Source: an uncultured Lacinutrix sp.
GTDB taxonomy: Bacteria; Bacteroidota; Bacteroidia; Flavobacteriales; Flavobacteriaceae
Direction: 5' to 3'
Length of the DNA stretch: 64,000 bases
NCBI GenBank assembly: GCA_937129145.1
Contig: CAKZMU010000007.1
Coordinates: forward strand, 96,956-160,955
Position 1 is the first letter of the stretch. Each line of letters opens with the position of its first letter. Below, in pieces: positions 35,212-44,519 of this stretch. The notes beneath the pieces are model-generated. The model saw nothing but the letters and a program-made list of their open reading frames with translations. It made no database searches and was not told the DNA's origin. Made by a program: the position numbers and the translations under genes.

Positions 35212-36084
35212 ATGAGCGTTTTAGTAAATAAAGATTCAAAAATTATTGTTCAAGGATTTACAGGAAGTGAAGGTACATTTCATGCTTCACAAATGATAGA
35301 ATATGGTACCAATGTAGTTGGAGGTGTTACTCCCGGAAAAGGTGGTCAAACACACTTAGATAAACCTGTTTTTAATACGGTTGAAGAAGCGGTAAATCAA
35401 GTGCAAGCAGATACAACAATTATTTTTGTACCACCAGCTTTTGCTGCCGATGCTATTATGGAAGCGGCCGATGCTGGAATTAAGGTGATTATCACTATAA
35501 CGGAAGGTATTCCAGTGGCTGATATGATTAAAGCCTCAGATTATATAAAAAGCAGAAACTGTCGCCTAGTAGGTCCTAACTGTCCTGGAGTAATAACTCC
35601 TGGTGAAGCTAAGGTTGGCATTATGCCAGGTTTTGTGTTTAAAAAAGGAAATGTAGGTATTGTGTCTAAATCTGGAACTTTAACTTATGAGGCTGCAGAC
35701 CAAGTGGTAAAACAAGGTTTAGGAATTACGACAGCTATTGGTATTGGCGGTGACCCAATTATAGGTACTACTACTAAAGAAGCAGTAGAAATGTTAATTA
35801 ATGACCCAGAAACTGAAGCAGTGGTTATGATTGGTGAAATTGGAGGTCAGTTAGAAGCTGATGCTGCAAATTGGTACAAAGAAAGTGGTAGTAAAAAACC
35901 TGTAGTTGGTTTTATTGCTGGCGAAACAGCTCCTGCTGGACGTACCATGGGACACGCTGGGGCAATAGTAGGAGGAAGCGACGATACTGCTCAAGCAAAA
36001 AAGAAGATTATGAAAGCTTGTGGAATTCATGTAGTAGATTCACCCGCCGAAATTGGTAAAAAAGTAGCTGAAGTAATGGCTTAA
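35212..36084 (+). CDS. sucD: Succinate-CoA ligase (ADP-forming) alpha subunit
   Basis: A 290-residue TCA-cycle subunit. The CoA-binding Rossmann domain starts [15 protein letters not shown], followed by GGVTPGKGG and [13 protein letters not shown]. The ligase domain has [27 protein letters not shown] and [13 protein letters not shown], which contains the phospho-His. The beta subunit (sucC) is not adjacent, as in many Bacteroidota. It ends in a strong intrinsic terminator. Confidence 0.97.
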   Translation: MSVLVNKDSKIIVQGFTGSEGTFHASQMIEYGTNVVGGVTPGKGGQTHLDKPVFNTVEEAVNQVQADTTIIFVPPAFAADAIMEAADAGIKVIITITEGIPVADMIKASDYIKSRNCRLVGPNCPGVITPGEAKVGIMPGFVFKKGNVGIVSKSGTLTYEAADQVVKQGLGITTAIGIGGDPIIGTTTKEAVEMLINDPETEAVVMIGEIGGQLEADAANWYKESGSKKPVVGFIAGETAPAGRTMGHAGAIVGGSDDTAQAKKKIMKACGIHVVDSPAEIGKKVAEVMA

Positions 36085-36113
36085 AATATAATATAGAGTA
36101 TTGATATTCTGTT

Positions 36114-36143
36114 AAAAACCTCACAAGATTTTGTGAGGTTTTT
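36114..36143 (+). terminator. Intrinsic terminator after sucD
   Basis: A 13-bp perfect stem, AAAAACCTCACAA (36114-36126) with TTGTGAGGTTTTT (36131-36143), has a GATT loop and is followed by further T residues. It lies 30 nt past the sucD stop. Confidence 0.92.
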
Positions 36144-36147
36144 TTAT

Positions 36148-36175
36148 TTGGTGCAACTTGTATTTGCTATATTTG
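36148..36175 (+). promoter_or_regulatory. Bacteroidota-type promoter for fabG (TTG-N17-TATATTTG)
   Basis: TTG at 36148-36150 and TATATTTG at 36168-36175 are separated by 17 nt, within the -33/-7 spacing of the Bacteroidota housekeeping sigma factor. The promoter sits between the sucD terminator and the fabG ATG at 36202, giving a ~20-nt leader. This is the best complete promoter in the window. Confidence 0.6.
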
Positions 36176-36201
36176 AATAACCATAAACCAATTAAGTAAA
36201 T

Positions 36202-36948
36202 ATGAAATTATTAGAAGGTAAAACAGCTATTATCACAGGTGCAAGTAGAGGAATTGGTAAAGGAATTGCTCAAGTGTTTGCCCAACAAGGCGCAAACGTT
36301 GCATTTACATATAGCTCGTCTGTTGAGGCAGCAAACGAACTAGAAAAAGAGTTAAACGAACTAGGCATAAAGGCCAAGGGTTATAAAAGTAACGCTGCTA
36401 GTTTTACAGAAGCCCAAGAACTAGCCGATGAAGTACTTAAAGAATTTGGAAGCATCGATATATTGATTAACAATGCAGGAATCACCAAAGATAATTTATT
36501 GATGAGAATGGGTGAGGAGGATTTCGATAAAGTCATCGAAGTCAACCTTAAATCGGTGTTTAATATGACCAAAGCTGTACAACGTACCATGCTAAAACAG
36601 CGCAAGGGTTCAATTATTAATATGAGTTCGGTAGTTGGTGTAAAAGGAAATGCAGGACAAACAAATTATGCAGCGTCTAAAGCTGGAATTATTGGATTTT
36701 CAAAATCTGTTGCTTTGGAATTGGGTTCAAGAAATATAAGAAGTAACGTGATTGCACCTGGTTTTATTGAAACCGAAATGACTGCCAAATTAGATGAAGA
36801 TACCGTAAAAGGTTGGCGAGCAGCAATTCCATTAAAACGTGGAGGAACACCTGAAGATATTGCCAATGCTTGCGTGTTTTTAGCGAGTGATTTATCAGCA
36901 TATGTCACAGGACAAACGCTAAACGTTGATGGTGGAATGTTAACTTAG
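36202..36948 (+). CDS. fabG: 3-oxoacyl-ACP reductase
   Basis: A 248-residue classical SDR of fatty-acid elongation. It has the NADP loop TGASRGIGKGIA, NNAGITKD, and the Ser-Tyr-Lys catalytic set in INMSSVVGVKGNAGQTNYAASKAG. The C terminus, YVTGQTLNVDGGM, is typical of FabG. It has its own promoter and terminator-isolated start, and the downstream VWA gene follows after 16 nt. Confidence 0.96.
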   Translation: MKLLEGKTAIITGASRGIGKGIAQVFAQQGANVAFTYSSSVEAANELEKELNELGIKAKGYKSNAASFTEAQELADEVLKEFGSIDILINNAGITKDNLLMRMGEEDFDKVIEVNLKSVFNMTKAVQRTMLKQRKGSIINMSSVVGVKGNAGQTNYAASKAGIIGFSKSVALELGSRNIRSNVIAPGFIETEMTAKLDEDTVKGWRAAIPLKRGGTPEDIANACVFLASDLSAYVTGQTLNVDGGMLT

Positions 36949-36964
36949 ATATTACGATAAGATA

Positions 36965-38995
36965 TTGCAAACAGAAACATTATTATATATTATCATAGCT
37001 GGAATAGCAGCGCTTTTTTTAGCGCTGTTTCAGTATTTATATAAATCTAAAAAGCGAAAATTAAATCCCATATTTTCACTATTAAGATTTATCACGATTT
37101 TTAGTGTTTTGTTATTGATTATTAATCCAAAGTTTGAAAAGGTAACGGTTTATAACGAAAAACCTAATCTTGTTGTTGTGGTTGACGATTCAGAATCTAT
37201 CAAGCATTTAGGTCAAGATGAGAGCGTACATCAATTACTTAATTCAATAAAAAACAATCAGGAATTAAACAATAGATTTAATCTTGACATTTACAGTTTT
37301 GGTTCTGAGTTTTTAAAGATGGACTCACTCAGCTTTAATCAGTCGCAAACTAACTATACTTCTGTATTTAGTAACCTTGAACAAATTTATAAAGAGTCAA
37401 ATTCTCCTACAGTTTTAATTACTGATGGCAATCAAACATTTGGAAGAGATTATGAGTTTTCTTCAAGGCAATATAAGCAACCTATTTTCCCTGTTATTCT
37501 TGGTGATACCATTACCTATTCCGATTTAAAAATCCAACAACTTAATGTCAATAAGTATGCTTATTTAAAAAATAAGTTTCCTGTCGAAGTTATTGCGGTT
37601 TATAATGGTAATACTTCTGAAACGTCAACGTTAACAATTAAAAAAGGAAATGCAACCGTATATTCAACCAATTTGCAGTTCTCAAAAAGCAAAAACTCAC
37701 ATACTCTAAATATTACGTTGCCTTCCAATAATGTTGGTATCAATAGTTATGTAGTATTATTATCACCACTACCAACCGAAAAAAATACAGTAAACAACTC
37801 AAAGCCTTTTGCTTTAGAGGTTATTGACCAAAAAACCAACGTAGCTATTGTTGCGTCTATATCGCATCCTGACATTGGTGTATTAAAAAAATCCATTGAA
37901 AGTAATGAACAGCGTAGTGCTTTTATTGTTGCTCCAAGTGAGTATTTGAATAACAAAGAAGATTACCAAATGGTTGTATTATATCAGCCTAACAGCAGTT
38001 TTAAAGATGTTTTTGAGTCTTTGAACACCGAAGGAAAAAACCGCTTTATAATTTCTGGAATTAATACTGATTGGGTCTTTTTAAACAGCATCCAAAATGT
38101 TTTTCAGCAAAAAATAACTTTGCAAGAAGAAAGTTTTCAAGCAGTTTACAATGATAATTTCACTACTTTTTTACCTGGTGATTTGAGTTTTGATAATTTG
38201 CCACCTTTAGAATCTGAGTTTGGTGATGTTGATTTTAATATTCCTGTTGAAACACTATTATTTAAGAGTATAAATGGCAATATAGTTGAAGAAGCATTAT
38301 TGGTCACTTACGAAAATGTTGGTGAAAGAGGTGTCGTGTTATTTGGTGAAGGGCTTTGGCGTTGGCGCTCACAAAGTTATTTAGATACTAATTCTTTTAA
38401 CCAATTTGATGATTTTATTGGGAAAATAGTGCAATATACAGCTTCTAATAAGCGTCGAAATAGGCTAAACGTTAGTTATGAATCATTTTATAATGGAAGC
38501 GATAATATTAAAATCACGGCACAATTCTTTAACAAAAATTATGAATTTGATGCAGCGGCTTCTTTGGAAATTGTACTAAAAAATATTGAAACAAACGAAA
38601 CAACAACAATTCCTTTAGTGTTGCAGCAAAATAGTTATGAAGTGAATTTAAATAATTTCCCGCCAGGAGATTACGATTTTACTGTAAGGGCAAATGGAGG
38701 CGAAGTGACATCATCTGGTCGTACTAAAATCTTAGATTATAATGTCGAAAAACAATTTTTAAATGCTAATGTTTCTAGGCTTGAACGTATTGCCAAAAAT
38801 AGCAGCGGAACTAGTTATTTTATTGATGGTACAACGTCATTAATAACCAATTTGATTAACGATTCAAGATTTGTGACTGTCCAAAAAAGCAATAAAAATG
38901 TTGTACCTTTGATAGATTTTAAAATTCTCTTGATTCTCATAGTATTGAGTTTGACGATTGAGTGGTTTTTAAGAAAATACAACGGACTAATTTAA
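36965..38995 (+). CDS. VWA-domain membrane protein, BatA/BatB-like family
   Basis: A 676-residue protein with two N-terminal TM helices (~5-25 and ~38-56) and one C-terminal TM (~650-668). The bulk of it is presumed periplasmic or exposed. A von Willebrand A-like domain starts at VVVVDDSESI, giving the DxSxS MIDAS motif, with LITDGNQTFGRD further on. The start is TTG at 36965 (product MQTETLLYIIIAG), since no better ATG precedes the first TM helix. Such proteins are conserved in flavobacteria but unassigned. The SPFH gene follows 21 nt downstream. Confidence 0.8.
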   Translation: MQTETLLYIIIAGIAALFLALFQYLYKSKKRKLNPIFSLLRFITIFSVLLLIINPKFEKVTVYNEKPNLVVVVDDSESIKHLGQDESVHQLLNSIKNNQELNNRFNLDIYSFGSEFLKMDSLSFNQSQTNYTSVFSNLEQIYKESNSPTVLITDGNQTFGRDYEFSSRQYKQPIFPVILGDTITYSDLKIQQLNVNKYAYLKNKFPVEVIAVYNGNTSETSTLTIKKGNATVYSTNLQFSKSKNSHTLNITLPSNNVGINSYVVLLSPLPTEKNTVNNSKPFALEVIDQKTNVAIVASISHPDIGVLKKSIESNEQRSAFIVAPSEYLNNKEDYQMVVLYQPNSSFKDVFESLNTEGKNRFIISGINTDWVFLNSIQNVFQQKITLQEESFQAVYNDNFTTFLPGDLSFDNLPPLESEFGDVDFNIPVETLLFKSINGNIVEEALLVTYENVGERGVVLFGEGLWRWRSQSYLDTNSFNQFDDFIGKIVQYTASNKRRNRLNVSYESFYNGSDNIKITAQFFNKNYEFDAAASLEIVLKNIETNETTTIPLVLQQNSYEVNLNNFPPGDYDFTVRANGGEVTSSGRTKILDYNVEKQFLNANVSRLERIAKNSSGTSYFIDGTTSLITNLINDSRFVTVQKSNKNVVPLIDFKILLILIVLSLTIEWFLRKYNGLI

Positions 38996-39016
38996 TAACA
39001 TTAACAATAAAATAAC

Positions 39017-39829
39017 ATGGAAAAATTACCAAAGATTGGCATACCAATCATTTTTACTTTAATCGTTTTAATTATACTAATATCAAAATCTGCTGTGACT
39101 ATTGGGCCAGGTGAAGGAGGCGTGATATTTGAACGTTTAGGAGATGGAATAAATACTGAAAAAACCTACGGAGAAGGATTTCATATTGTAGCTCCTTGGA
39201 ATGATATGATTGTACGCAAAGTTCGTCAACAGTCTGTTTCAGACCAAATGAATGTACTGTCAGTTAATGGACTAGAAGTTAAAGTAAACGGTACTATATG
39301 GTATGAGCCAGAGTATAGTAATCTAGGAAGCTTAATTAAAACAAAAGGAGAAGATTATGAAAACGAATTACTTGACCCAGCCATTAATGCTGCAGCTAGA
39401 AGTGTTGTTGGGCGTTACACACCTGAGCAGTTATATTCAAGTAAAAGAGATGTTATTGAGCAAGAAATATTAGATGAAGTTACTAAACTTTTAGACGGTC
39501 AGTTCTTAATAGTAAAGCGTGTATTGGTTGAAGATGTTCAATTACCACCAACAATTAAAGATGCCATAGAGCGTAAATTAAAGCAAGAGCAAGAATCTTT
39601 GGAGTATGAGTTTAGATTGGTAACCGCCGATAAAGAAGCTGAAAAACAGCGTATTGAAGCACAAGGTAAAGCAGATGCCAACAAAATTTTAAGTGCTTCA
39701 TTAACAGATAAAATCCTTCAAGATAAAGGGATAGAAGCTACAATGAAGCTAGCAGAATCACCAAACAGTAAAGTGGTTGTAATTGGTTCTGGAAAAGATG
39801 GCTTACCATTAATTTTAGGAAATAATTAA
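39017..39829 (+). CDS. SPFH/prohibitin-family membrane protein
   Basis: A 270-residue protein with one N-terminal TM helix (IPIIFTLIVLIILISKSAVTIG). A Band 7/SPFH domain follows, with PGEGGVIFERLGDG, GEGFHIVAPWNDMIVRKVRQQ, VNGTIWYEPE and NAAARSVVGRYTPEQLYSSKRDVIEQEI. A C-terminal coiled coil contains EAEKQRIEAQGKADA. Prohibitin-like proteins form membrane-attached rings that modulate proteases such as FtsH. Nothing in the neighbourhood names a partner. It lies immediately before the his leader region. Confidence 0.9.
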   Translation: MEKLPKIGIPIIFTLIVLIILISKSAVTIGPGEGGVIFERLGDGINTEKTYGEGFHIVAPWNDMIVRKVRQQSVSDQMNVLSVNGLEVKVNGTIWYEPEYSNLGSLIKTKGEDYENELLDPAINAAARSVVGRYTPEQLYSSKRDVIEQEILDEVTKLLDGQFLIVKRVLVEDVQLPPTIKDAIERKLKQEQESLEYEFRLVTADKEAEKQRIEAQGKADANKILSASLTDKILQDKGIEATMKLAESPNSKVVVIGSGKDGLPLILGNN

Positions 39830-39885
39830 AAATATTTGGATTTATAAATATTAATTCACAATATTTGTACAGACAAAAAAAACAA

Positions 39886-39942
39886 ATGACTTTTATTCAA
39901 TTACATCATCATCATTTTCATATCTCCGCTCAAGTGAGTTGA
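39886..39942 (+). CDS. hisL: Histidine operon leader peptide
   Basis: An 18-codon frame from ATG 39886 to TGA 39940-39942 encodes MTFIQLHHHHFHISAQVS, with five His codons among six consecutive codons. It precedes a terminator hairpin at 39971-40001 and then hisG. This is the layout of ribosome-mediated attenuation: starvation for charged tRNA-His stalls the ribosome on the His run and favours an antiterminator. It is too short for standard gene finding, but the His run and position make it convincing. Confidence 0.9.
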   Translation: MTFIQLHHHHFHISAQVS

Positions 39943-40001
39943 AAATGTATTGAATAAAACCAAGATATTTAAAAACCGTTTGAGTAAATCAAGCGGTTTT
40001 T
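39915..40001 (+). promoter_or_regulatory. His attenuator: pause/antiterminator region and terminator hairpin
   Basis: The terminator stem pairs AAAAACCGTTTGA (39971-39983) with TCAAGCGGTTTTT (39989-40001): 12 Watson-Crick pairs and one G-U, a 5-nt loop, then T residues. A possible early hairpin pairs TTTTCA (39915-39920) with TGAAAA (39940-39945). A possible antiterminator pairs CTCAAGTG (39929-39936) with CGTTTGAG (39977-39984), using two G-U pairs, which would open the terminator. The terminator is seen directly; the alternative fold is inferred by eye. Confidence 0.8.
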
Positions 40002-40057
40002 TATTTCATAAAAATAAAATCCTACCAAAAGATTTACTCAAACACATAAAAAACATA

Positions 40058-40915
40058 ATGAGTAAATTAAAAATTGCAGTTCAAAAATCAGGCAGATTAA
40101 ATGAAGACTCTATGAGGCTTCTTAAAGACATTGGTATTTCTATAGATAATGGTAAAGACCAATTGAAAGCGTCGGCTAATAATTTTCCTTTAGAAGTATT
40201 CTATTTGCGTAATGGTGATATTCCACAATATTTGCGCGATGGAGTCGTAGATATAGCTATCATTGGCGAAAACGTATTAATCGAAAAAGGAAACGATATA
40301 CAGTATGTTGAAAAATTGGGATTCTCAAAATGTCGTGTGAGTATCGCTGTTCCAAAATCAGCAAAACATACTAGTATTAAGGATTTAGAAAATAAACGTA
40401 TTGCTACATCTTACCCAAATACGGTCAATCAATTCCTAGAAAAGAACAGTGTAAATGCAGACTTACACATTATTAATGGTTCGGTAGAAATTGCACCAAA
40501 TATAGGTTTAGCCGATGCAATTGTAGATATAGTTTCTAGTGGAAGTACGCTTTTTAAAAACAATTTAAAAGAAGAAGAAACGATATTAAAGTCAGAAGCT
40601 GTATTGGCAGTATCTCCTTTAATTTCTTCTGAAAACCAAGAAATCTTGAATAAGATTCAATTTAGAATTCAATCGGTTTTAAAAGGGAGAGATTCAAAGT
40701 ATGTGTTGTTGAATGCACCAAACGAAAAACTTAAAGATATTATAAAAATTCTTCCAGGAATGAAAAGCCCAACTGTTTTGCCATTAGCTGAAAAAGGTTG
40801 GAGCTCTGTGCATACCGTAATAAGTAAAAATCAATTCTGGGAAATTATAGATGAGCTTAAGCAAAAAGGAGCTCAAGGAATATTAGTTTGTCCAATTGAA
40901 AAAATGGTGCTTTAA
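40058..40915 (+). CDS. hisG: ATP phosphoribosyltransferase (long form)
   Basis: First, committed step of histidine synthesis. The product from the ATG at 40058 is 285 residues starting MSKLKIAVQKSGRLNEDS. The open frame extends upstream to 39950, but that part overlaps the attenuator, so the internal ATG is chosen. The PRPP-binding segment IGLADAIVDIVSSGSTL is present, and the length plus a C-terminal domain (SPTVLPLAEKGWSSVHTVI) indicate HisG-long with a regulatory ACT-like domain, so no HisZ is needed. hisD starts 1 nt after the stop. Confidence 0.96.
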   Translation: MSKLKIAVQKSGRLNEDSMRLLKDIGISIDNGKDQLKASANNFPLEVFYLRNGDIPQYLRDGVVDIAIIGENVLIEKGNDIQYVEKLGFSKCRVSIAVPKSAKHTSIKDLENKRIATSYPNTVNQFLEKNSVNADLHIINGSVEIAPNIGLADAIVDIVSSGSTLFKNNLKEEETILKSEAVLAVSPLISSENQEILNKIQFRIQSVLKGRDSKYVLLNAPNEKLKDIIKILPGMKSPTVLPLAEKGWSSVHTVISKNQFWEIIDELKQKGAQGILVCPIEKMVL

Positions 40916-40916
40916 G

Positions 40917-42203
40917 ATGAAAAAAATAATAAATCCAAATAAAGAGACATGGACAACAATTCTCGAAAGACCCACACAAACCGTGGAGGATATTGAGAAT
41001 ACCGTTAATCAAATTTTTCAAGATGTTCAGCAAAATGGCGATTTTGCAGTTTCAAAATACACGTCTATGTTTGATGGGATAGAACTTGAAGATAGCCTTG
41101 TTTCAAATGAAGAAATAGAAAAAGCTACAAATACTATTTCTGATGAATTAAAAATAGCCATCAACCAAGCTAAACAAAACATTGAAACATTTCATAAAGC
41201 ACAAAAAACTTCAAAAATTGAAATAGAAACAACCAAGGGTGTGCAATGTTGGCAAGAAAAAAGACCAATCGAAAAAATAGGATTGTATATCCCAGGAGGA
41301 ACAGCTCCTTTGTTTTCTACAGTCTTAATGTTAGCAATTCCAGCTCAAATTGCATGTTGCAAAGAAATTGTGTTGTGTTCTCCTCCAAATAATGAAGGAA
41401 ACATTGCCAACGAAATATTATATGCTGCACAACTTTGTGGTTGTACAAAAATTATTAAAGTTGGTGGCATTCAAGCCATTGCAGGATTGACTTTTGGAAC
41501 AGCAACAATCCCTAAAGTGTATAAAATTTTCGGACCAGGAAATCAGTTTGTAACCGTCGCAAAACAGTTGTCCACTAAATACGGAATAGCAATTGATATG
41601 CCTGCTGGCCCAAGTGAATTATTAGTTGTTGCTGATGATTCAGCGAATGCAGCTTATGTCGCGTCCGATTTGTTAAGTCAAGCAGAACACGGCACTGACA
41701 GTCAGGTGATTTTGGTATCCACTTCAAAAGCGCTAATGAATGATGTTGAAAAAGAAGTATACGAGCAATTAAAATTACTACCTAGAAAAGCGATAGCAGA
41801 AAAAGCGATTAATAATTCGAAATTAATCTATGTAGAAAATGATGAAATTGCTTTAGACCTCATTAATGAATATGGCCCAGAACATTTTATTATTTGTACT
41901 GACGACAACGATTTTTACGTAAAAGGAATTAGTAATGCAGGTTCGGTATTTATTGGTAATTATACGCCAGAAAGTGCTGGCGATTATGCTTCTGGCACGA
42001 ATCATACCTTACCAACCAATGGGTTTTCAAAAGCCTATTCTGGTGTGAATTTAGATAGCTTTACTAAGAGTGTAACGTTTCAAAATATAACAAAGGAAGG
42101 CTTATTAAATATTGGAAAAACTATAGAGTTAATGGCAGAAGCTGAAGGCTTGCAAGCACACAAAAATGCTGTAACATTAAGACTAAAGGATTTAAAAACG
42201 TAA
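40917..42203 (+). CDS. hisD: Histidinol dehydrogenase
   Basis: Catalyses the last two NAD-dependent oxidations to L-histidine using zinc. From the ATG at 40917 the product is 428 residues; an upstream TTG extension inside hisG is rejected. Motifs are GLYIPGGTAPLFSTVLMLAIPA, KIFGPGNQFVTVAKQ, DMPAGPSELLVVAD, LLSQAEHGTDSQ with zinc or catalytic residues, and YGPEHFI. It is followed by a 42-nt spacer carrying a palindromic repeat, then hisC. Confidence 0.96.
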   Translation: MKKIINPNKETWTTILERPTQTVEDIENTVNQIFQDVQQNGDFAVSKYTSMFDGIELEDSLVSNEEIEKATNTISDELKIAINQAKQNIETFHKAQKTSKIEIETTKGVQCWQEKRPIEKIGLYIPGGTAPLFSTVLMLAIPAQIACCKEIVLCSPPNNEGNIANEILYAAQLCGCTKIIKVGGIQAIAGLTFGTATIPKVYKIFGPGNQFVTVAKQLSTKYGIAIDMPAGPSELLVVADDSANAAYVASDLLSQAEHGTDSQVILVSTSKALMNDVEKEVYEQLKLLPRKAIAEKAINNSKLIYVENDEIALDLINEYGPEHFIICTDDNDFYVKGISNAGSVFIGNYTPESAGDYASGTNHTLPTNGFSKAYSGVNLDSFTKSVTFQNITKEGLLNIGKTIELMAEAEGLQAHKNAVTLRLKDLKT

Positions 42204-42207
42204 TTAC

Positions 42208-42236
42208 TTGTCATTCCGCACTTGATGCGGAATCCA
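42208..42236 (+). repeat. REP-like palindrome (half element) between hisD and hisC
   Basis: ATTCCGCA (42213-42220) and TGCGGAAT (42226-42233) form a perfect 8-bp stem with a CTTGA loop, inside TGTCATTCCGCA...GGAATCCA. The same sequence recurs at 43306-43333. Without a T tract it is a repeat element rather than a terminator. Confidence 0.8.
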
Positions 42237-42245
42237 CTTTGAAAT

Positions 42246-43301
42246 ATGAATATGGAACAAAATTTCAAAATAAATAATCTGATAAGAGAAAACATAAAGG
42301 CTTTAAAACCATATTCCTCTGCAAGGGATGAATATAAAGATGCTAAAGGCAATATGGTGTTTCTTGATGCAAATGAAAACCCGTTTAATAATGGCGTTAA
42401 CCGTTATCCAGACCCTCAACAAAAGTGTCTAAAGACGCAATTAAGTAAAATAAAAAATGTTTCAGTTGAGCAAATCCTGTTAGGCAATGGAAGTGATGAA
42501 GTGTTGGATTTAATTTTCAGGGCATTTTGCGAACCTAAAAAGGATAATATCATCACATTACCACCAACGTACGGCATGTATGGTGTTTTAGCGAACATTA
42601 ACGACGTTGAAAACATTGAAATTGAATTGGAAGATGATTTTCAACCTAATATGGATGAAATTTCTCGCGCAGCACATACACACACCAAACTATTATTTTT
42701 ATGTTCGCCAAATAATCCAACAGGAAATAGTTTTGCCAAAGGAAAAATTGAAAAACTTCTAAAAATGTTTAGAGGCTTGGTGGTTATCGATGAAGCTTAT
42801 ATTGATTTCTCAGAACAAGAAAGTTGGTCAAATCGTTTGGAGGAATTTCCTAATTTAATTGTCACACAAACGCTATCAAAAGCCTATGGTATGGCAGGAA
42901 TTCGATTAGGAATTTGTTATGCCTCTAAGGAGATTATTTCAGCTTTAAGCAAAATCAAGCCACCTTATAACGTCAATGAGTTAACGCAACAAAAAGCTCT
43001 AGAACGTTTGTCAAAACCTGAAGAAGTAGTAACTGAAATTCAAAAGATTTTAAAACAACGTGATTGGATAAGCTCTCAATTAAATGAGATTCCATTCGTT
43101 GAAACCGTTTTTCCATCTGATGCCAATTTTGTGCTGGCAAAAGTAGATAATGCCACAAAAAGATACAATCAACTTATTGAAAAAGGCATAGTCGTTAGAA
43201 ACCGAACTAATCAATCAGGTTGTGAAGATTGTTTGCGGTTTACAGTTGGAGCTCAAGAGGAGTGTGAGAGGTTAATTGAATCGCTAAAAGAAATAAAATA
43301 A
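42246..43301 (+). CDS. hisC: Histidinol-phosphate aminotransferase
   Basis: A 351-residue class I/II PLP aminotransferase. Features are DANENPFNNGVNRYPDPQ at the N terminus, GNGSDEVLDLI for cofactor binding, CSPNNPTGN, VIDEAYIDF, and the PLP Lys in TLSKAYGMAGIRLG. The Arg for substrate phosphate or carboxylate lies near the C terminus (LRFTVGAQEECERL). Two ATGs (42246, 42252) are possible starts. Both spacers around the gene hold palindromic repeats. Confidence 0.96.
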   Translation: MNMEQNFKINNLIRENIKALKPYSSARDEYKDAKGNMVFLDANENPFNNGVNRYPDPQQKCLKTQLSKIKNVSVEQILLGNGSDEVLDLIFRAFCEPKKDNIITLPPTYGMYGVLANINDVENIEIELEDDFQPNMDEISRAAHTHTKLLFLCSPNNPTGNSFAKGKIEKLLKMFRGLVVIDEAYIDFSEQESWSNRLEEFPNLIVTQTLSKAYGMAGIRLGICYASKEIISALSKIKPPYNVNELTQQKALERLSKPEEVVTEIQKILKQRDWISSQLNEIPFVETVFPSDANFVLAKVDNATKRYNQLIEKGIVVRNRTNQSGCEDCLRFTVGAQEECERLIESLKEIK

Positions 43302-43305
43302 CTTT

Positions 43306-43379
43306 TGTCATTCCGCACTTGATGCGGAATCCACAAAAAAATATAAATTTAAAAGATTCCTGCCTACGCAGGAATGACA
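43306..43379 (+). repeat. Complete bipartite REP-like element between hisC and hisB
   Basis: The element is bounded by TGTCATTCC (43306-43314) and its inverse GGAATGACA (43371-43379). It contains two hairpins: ATTCCGCA/TGCGGAAT (43310-43317, 43323-43330) and ATTCCTGC/GCAGGAAT (43356-43363, 43368-43375). Half copies of each hairpin occur at 42213 and 45540. It ends 6 nt before the hisB ATG and supplies a spurious upstream ATG at 43374. Confidence 0.85.
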
Positions 43380-43385
43380 GAAACC

Positions 43386-44519
43386 ATGAAAAAAGTACTA
43401 TTCATAGATAGAGACGGAACACTAATAAAAGAACCAGCCGACGAGCAAATTGATGCGTTCGAAAAATTGATATTTTACCCAAAAGTATTTCAATACATGA
43501 GTAAAATCTGTAGCGAACTAGATTTTGAAATCGTCATGATTACCAATCAAGACGGTTTAGGAACCGAAATATATCCAGAAAATACCTTTTGGCCAGTACA
43601 TAACTTCGTCCTAGATACGTTTAAAAATGAAGGCGTTGAGTTTGAAGAACAATTTATTGATAGAACATTCGCAAAAGACAACGCACCAACACGTAAACCT
43701 AACACAGGCTTATTAACCAAGTATTTCTCTGAGGATTACGATTTAGAAAACTCTTTTGTTATTGGCGACCGCTTAACAGATGTTGAATTAGCTAAAAACC
43801 TAAATGCAAAAGGGATTTATATCAACGACAACACAAATTTAGGAGCTGACGAAATTACGGTAAAACGTGACGAGTTAGATAGTTATATCGCTCTTGAAAT
43901 CAACGATTGGGAAGAAATTTACAGTTTCTTAAAAGCAAAAGAGCGAACAGGAAGTATCGTACGCAACACCAATGAAACCAAGATAAATATTAGCTTAAAT
44001 CTTGATGGCACAGGAAAAAGTAACATTGACACAGGCATTGCATTTTTTGACCACATGTTGGACCAAATTGCACGTCACGGTCAAATGGATTTAGACATAA
44101 AAGTACAAGGCGATTTGGAAGTTGATGAACACCACACTATTGAAGATGCAGCCATTGCACTTGGTGAATTATTTAATGAAGTTTTAAGAAATAAACTCGG
44201 TATTGAACGCTATGGTTTTTGTTTACCAATGGATGACTGTTTAGCGCAAGTTGCAATTGATTTTGGTGGACGTAACTGGCTCGTCTGGGAAGCAGATTTT
44301 AAACGCGAAATGATAGGTAAAATGCCAACTGAAATGTTTATGCATTTCTTTAAATCGTTTACAGATGGAGCGAAATGTAACCTAAACATAAAAGCAGAAG
44401 GTACTAACGAGCATCACAAAATAGAAGCCATATTTAAAGCTTTTGCAAAAGCAATTAAAATGGCTGTAAAACGTGATTTAGAGAAAATGATTTTACCATC
44501 AACCAAAGGTGTGTTATAA
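43386..44519 (+). CDS. hisB: Bifunctional histidinol-phosphatase / imidazoleglycerol-phosphate dehydratase
   Basis: A 377-residue fusion from the ATG at 43386. The N-terminal HAD-type phosphatase (1-~165) has [19 protein letters not shown] and [12 protein letters not shown]. The C-terminal IGPD domain has [28 protein letters not shown] and [18 protein letters not shown], giving the manganese His ligands. The in-frame ATG at 43374 lies in the palindromic repeat and is rejected. The stop codon overlaps the hisH start by 1 nt (TAATG), so the two are coupled. Confidence 0.96.
   Translation: MKKVLFIDRDGTLIKEPADEQIDAFEKLIFYPKVFQYMSKICSELDFEIVMITNQDGLGTEIYPENTFWPVHNFVLDTFKNEGVEFEEQFIDRTFAKDNAPTRKPNTGLLTKYFSEDYDLENSFVIGDRLTDVELAKNLNAKGIYINDNTNLGADEITVKRDELDSYIALEINDWEEIYSFLKAKERTGSIVRNTNETKINISLNLDGTGKSNIDTGIAFFDHMLDQIARHGQMDLDIKVQGDLEVDEHHTIEDAAIALGELFNEVLRNKLGIERYGFCLPMDDCLAQVAIDFGGRNWLVWEADFKREMIGKMPTEMFMHFFKSFTDGAKCNLNIKAEGTNEHHKIEAIFKAFAKAIKMAVKRDLEKMILPSTKGVL

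Noticed and set aside
39950..40057. N-terminal extension of hisG from a TTG
   Set aside because: It would run through the attenuator terminator hairpin; the ATG at 40058 gives the family-typical N terminus.
42208..43379. His operon hairpins as intrinsic terminators
   Set aside because: The stems lack trailing T runs and recur as the same sequence words in other spacers, so they are repeat elements; termination would also cut the operon.
43374..43385. ATG at 43374 as the hisB start
   Set aside because: This ATG is part of the palindromic repeat (GGAATGACA); the ATG at 43386 gives the conserved [12 protein letters not shown] start.
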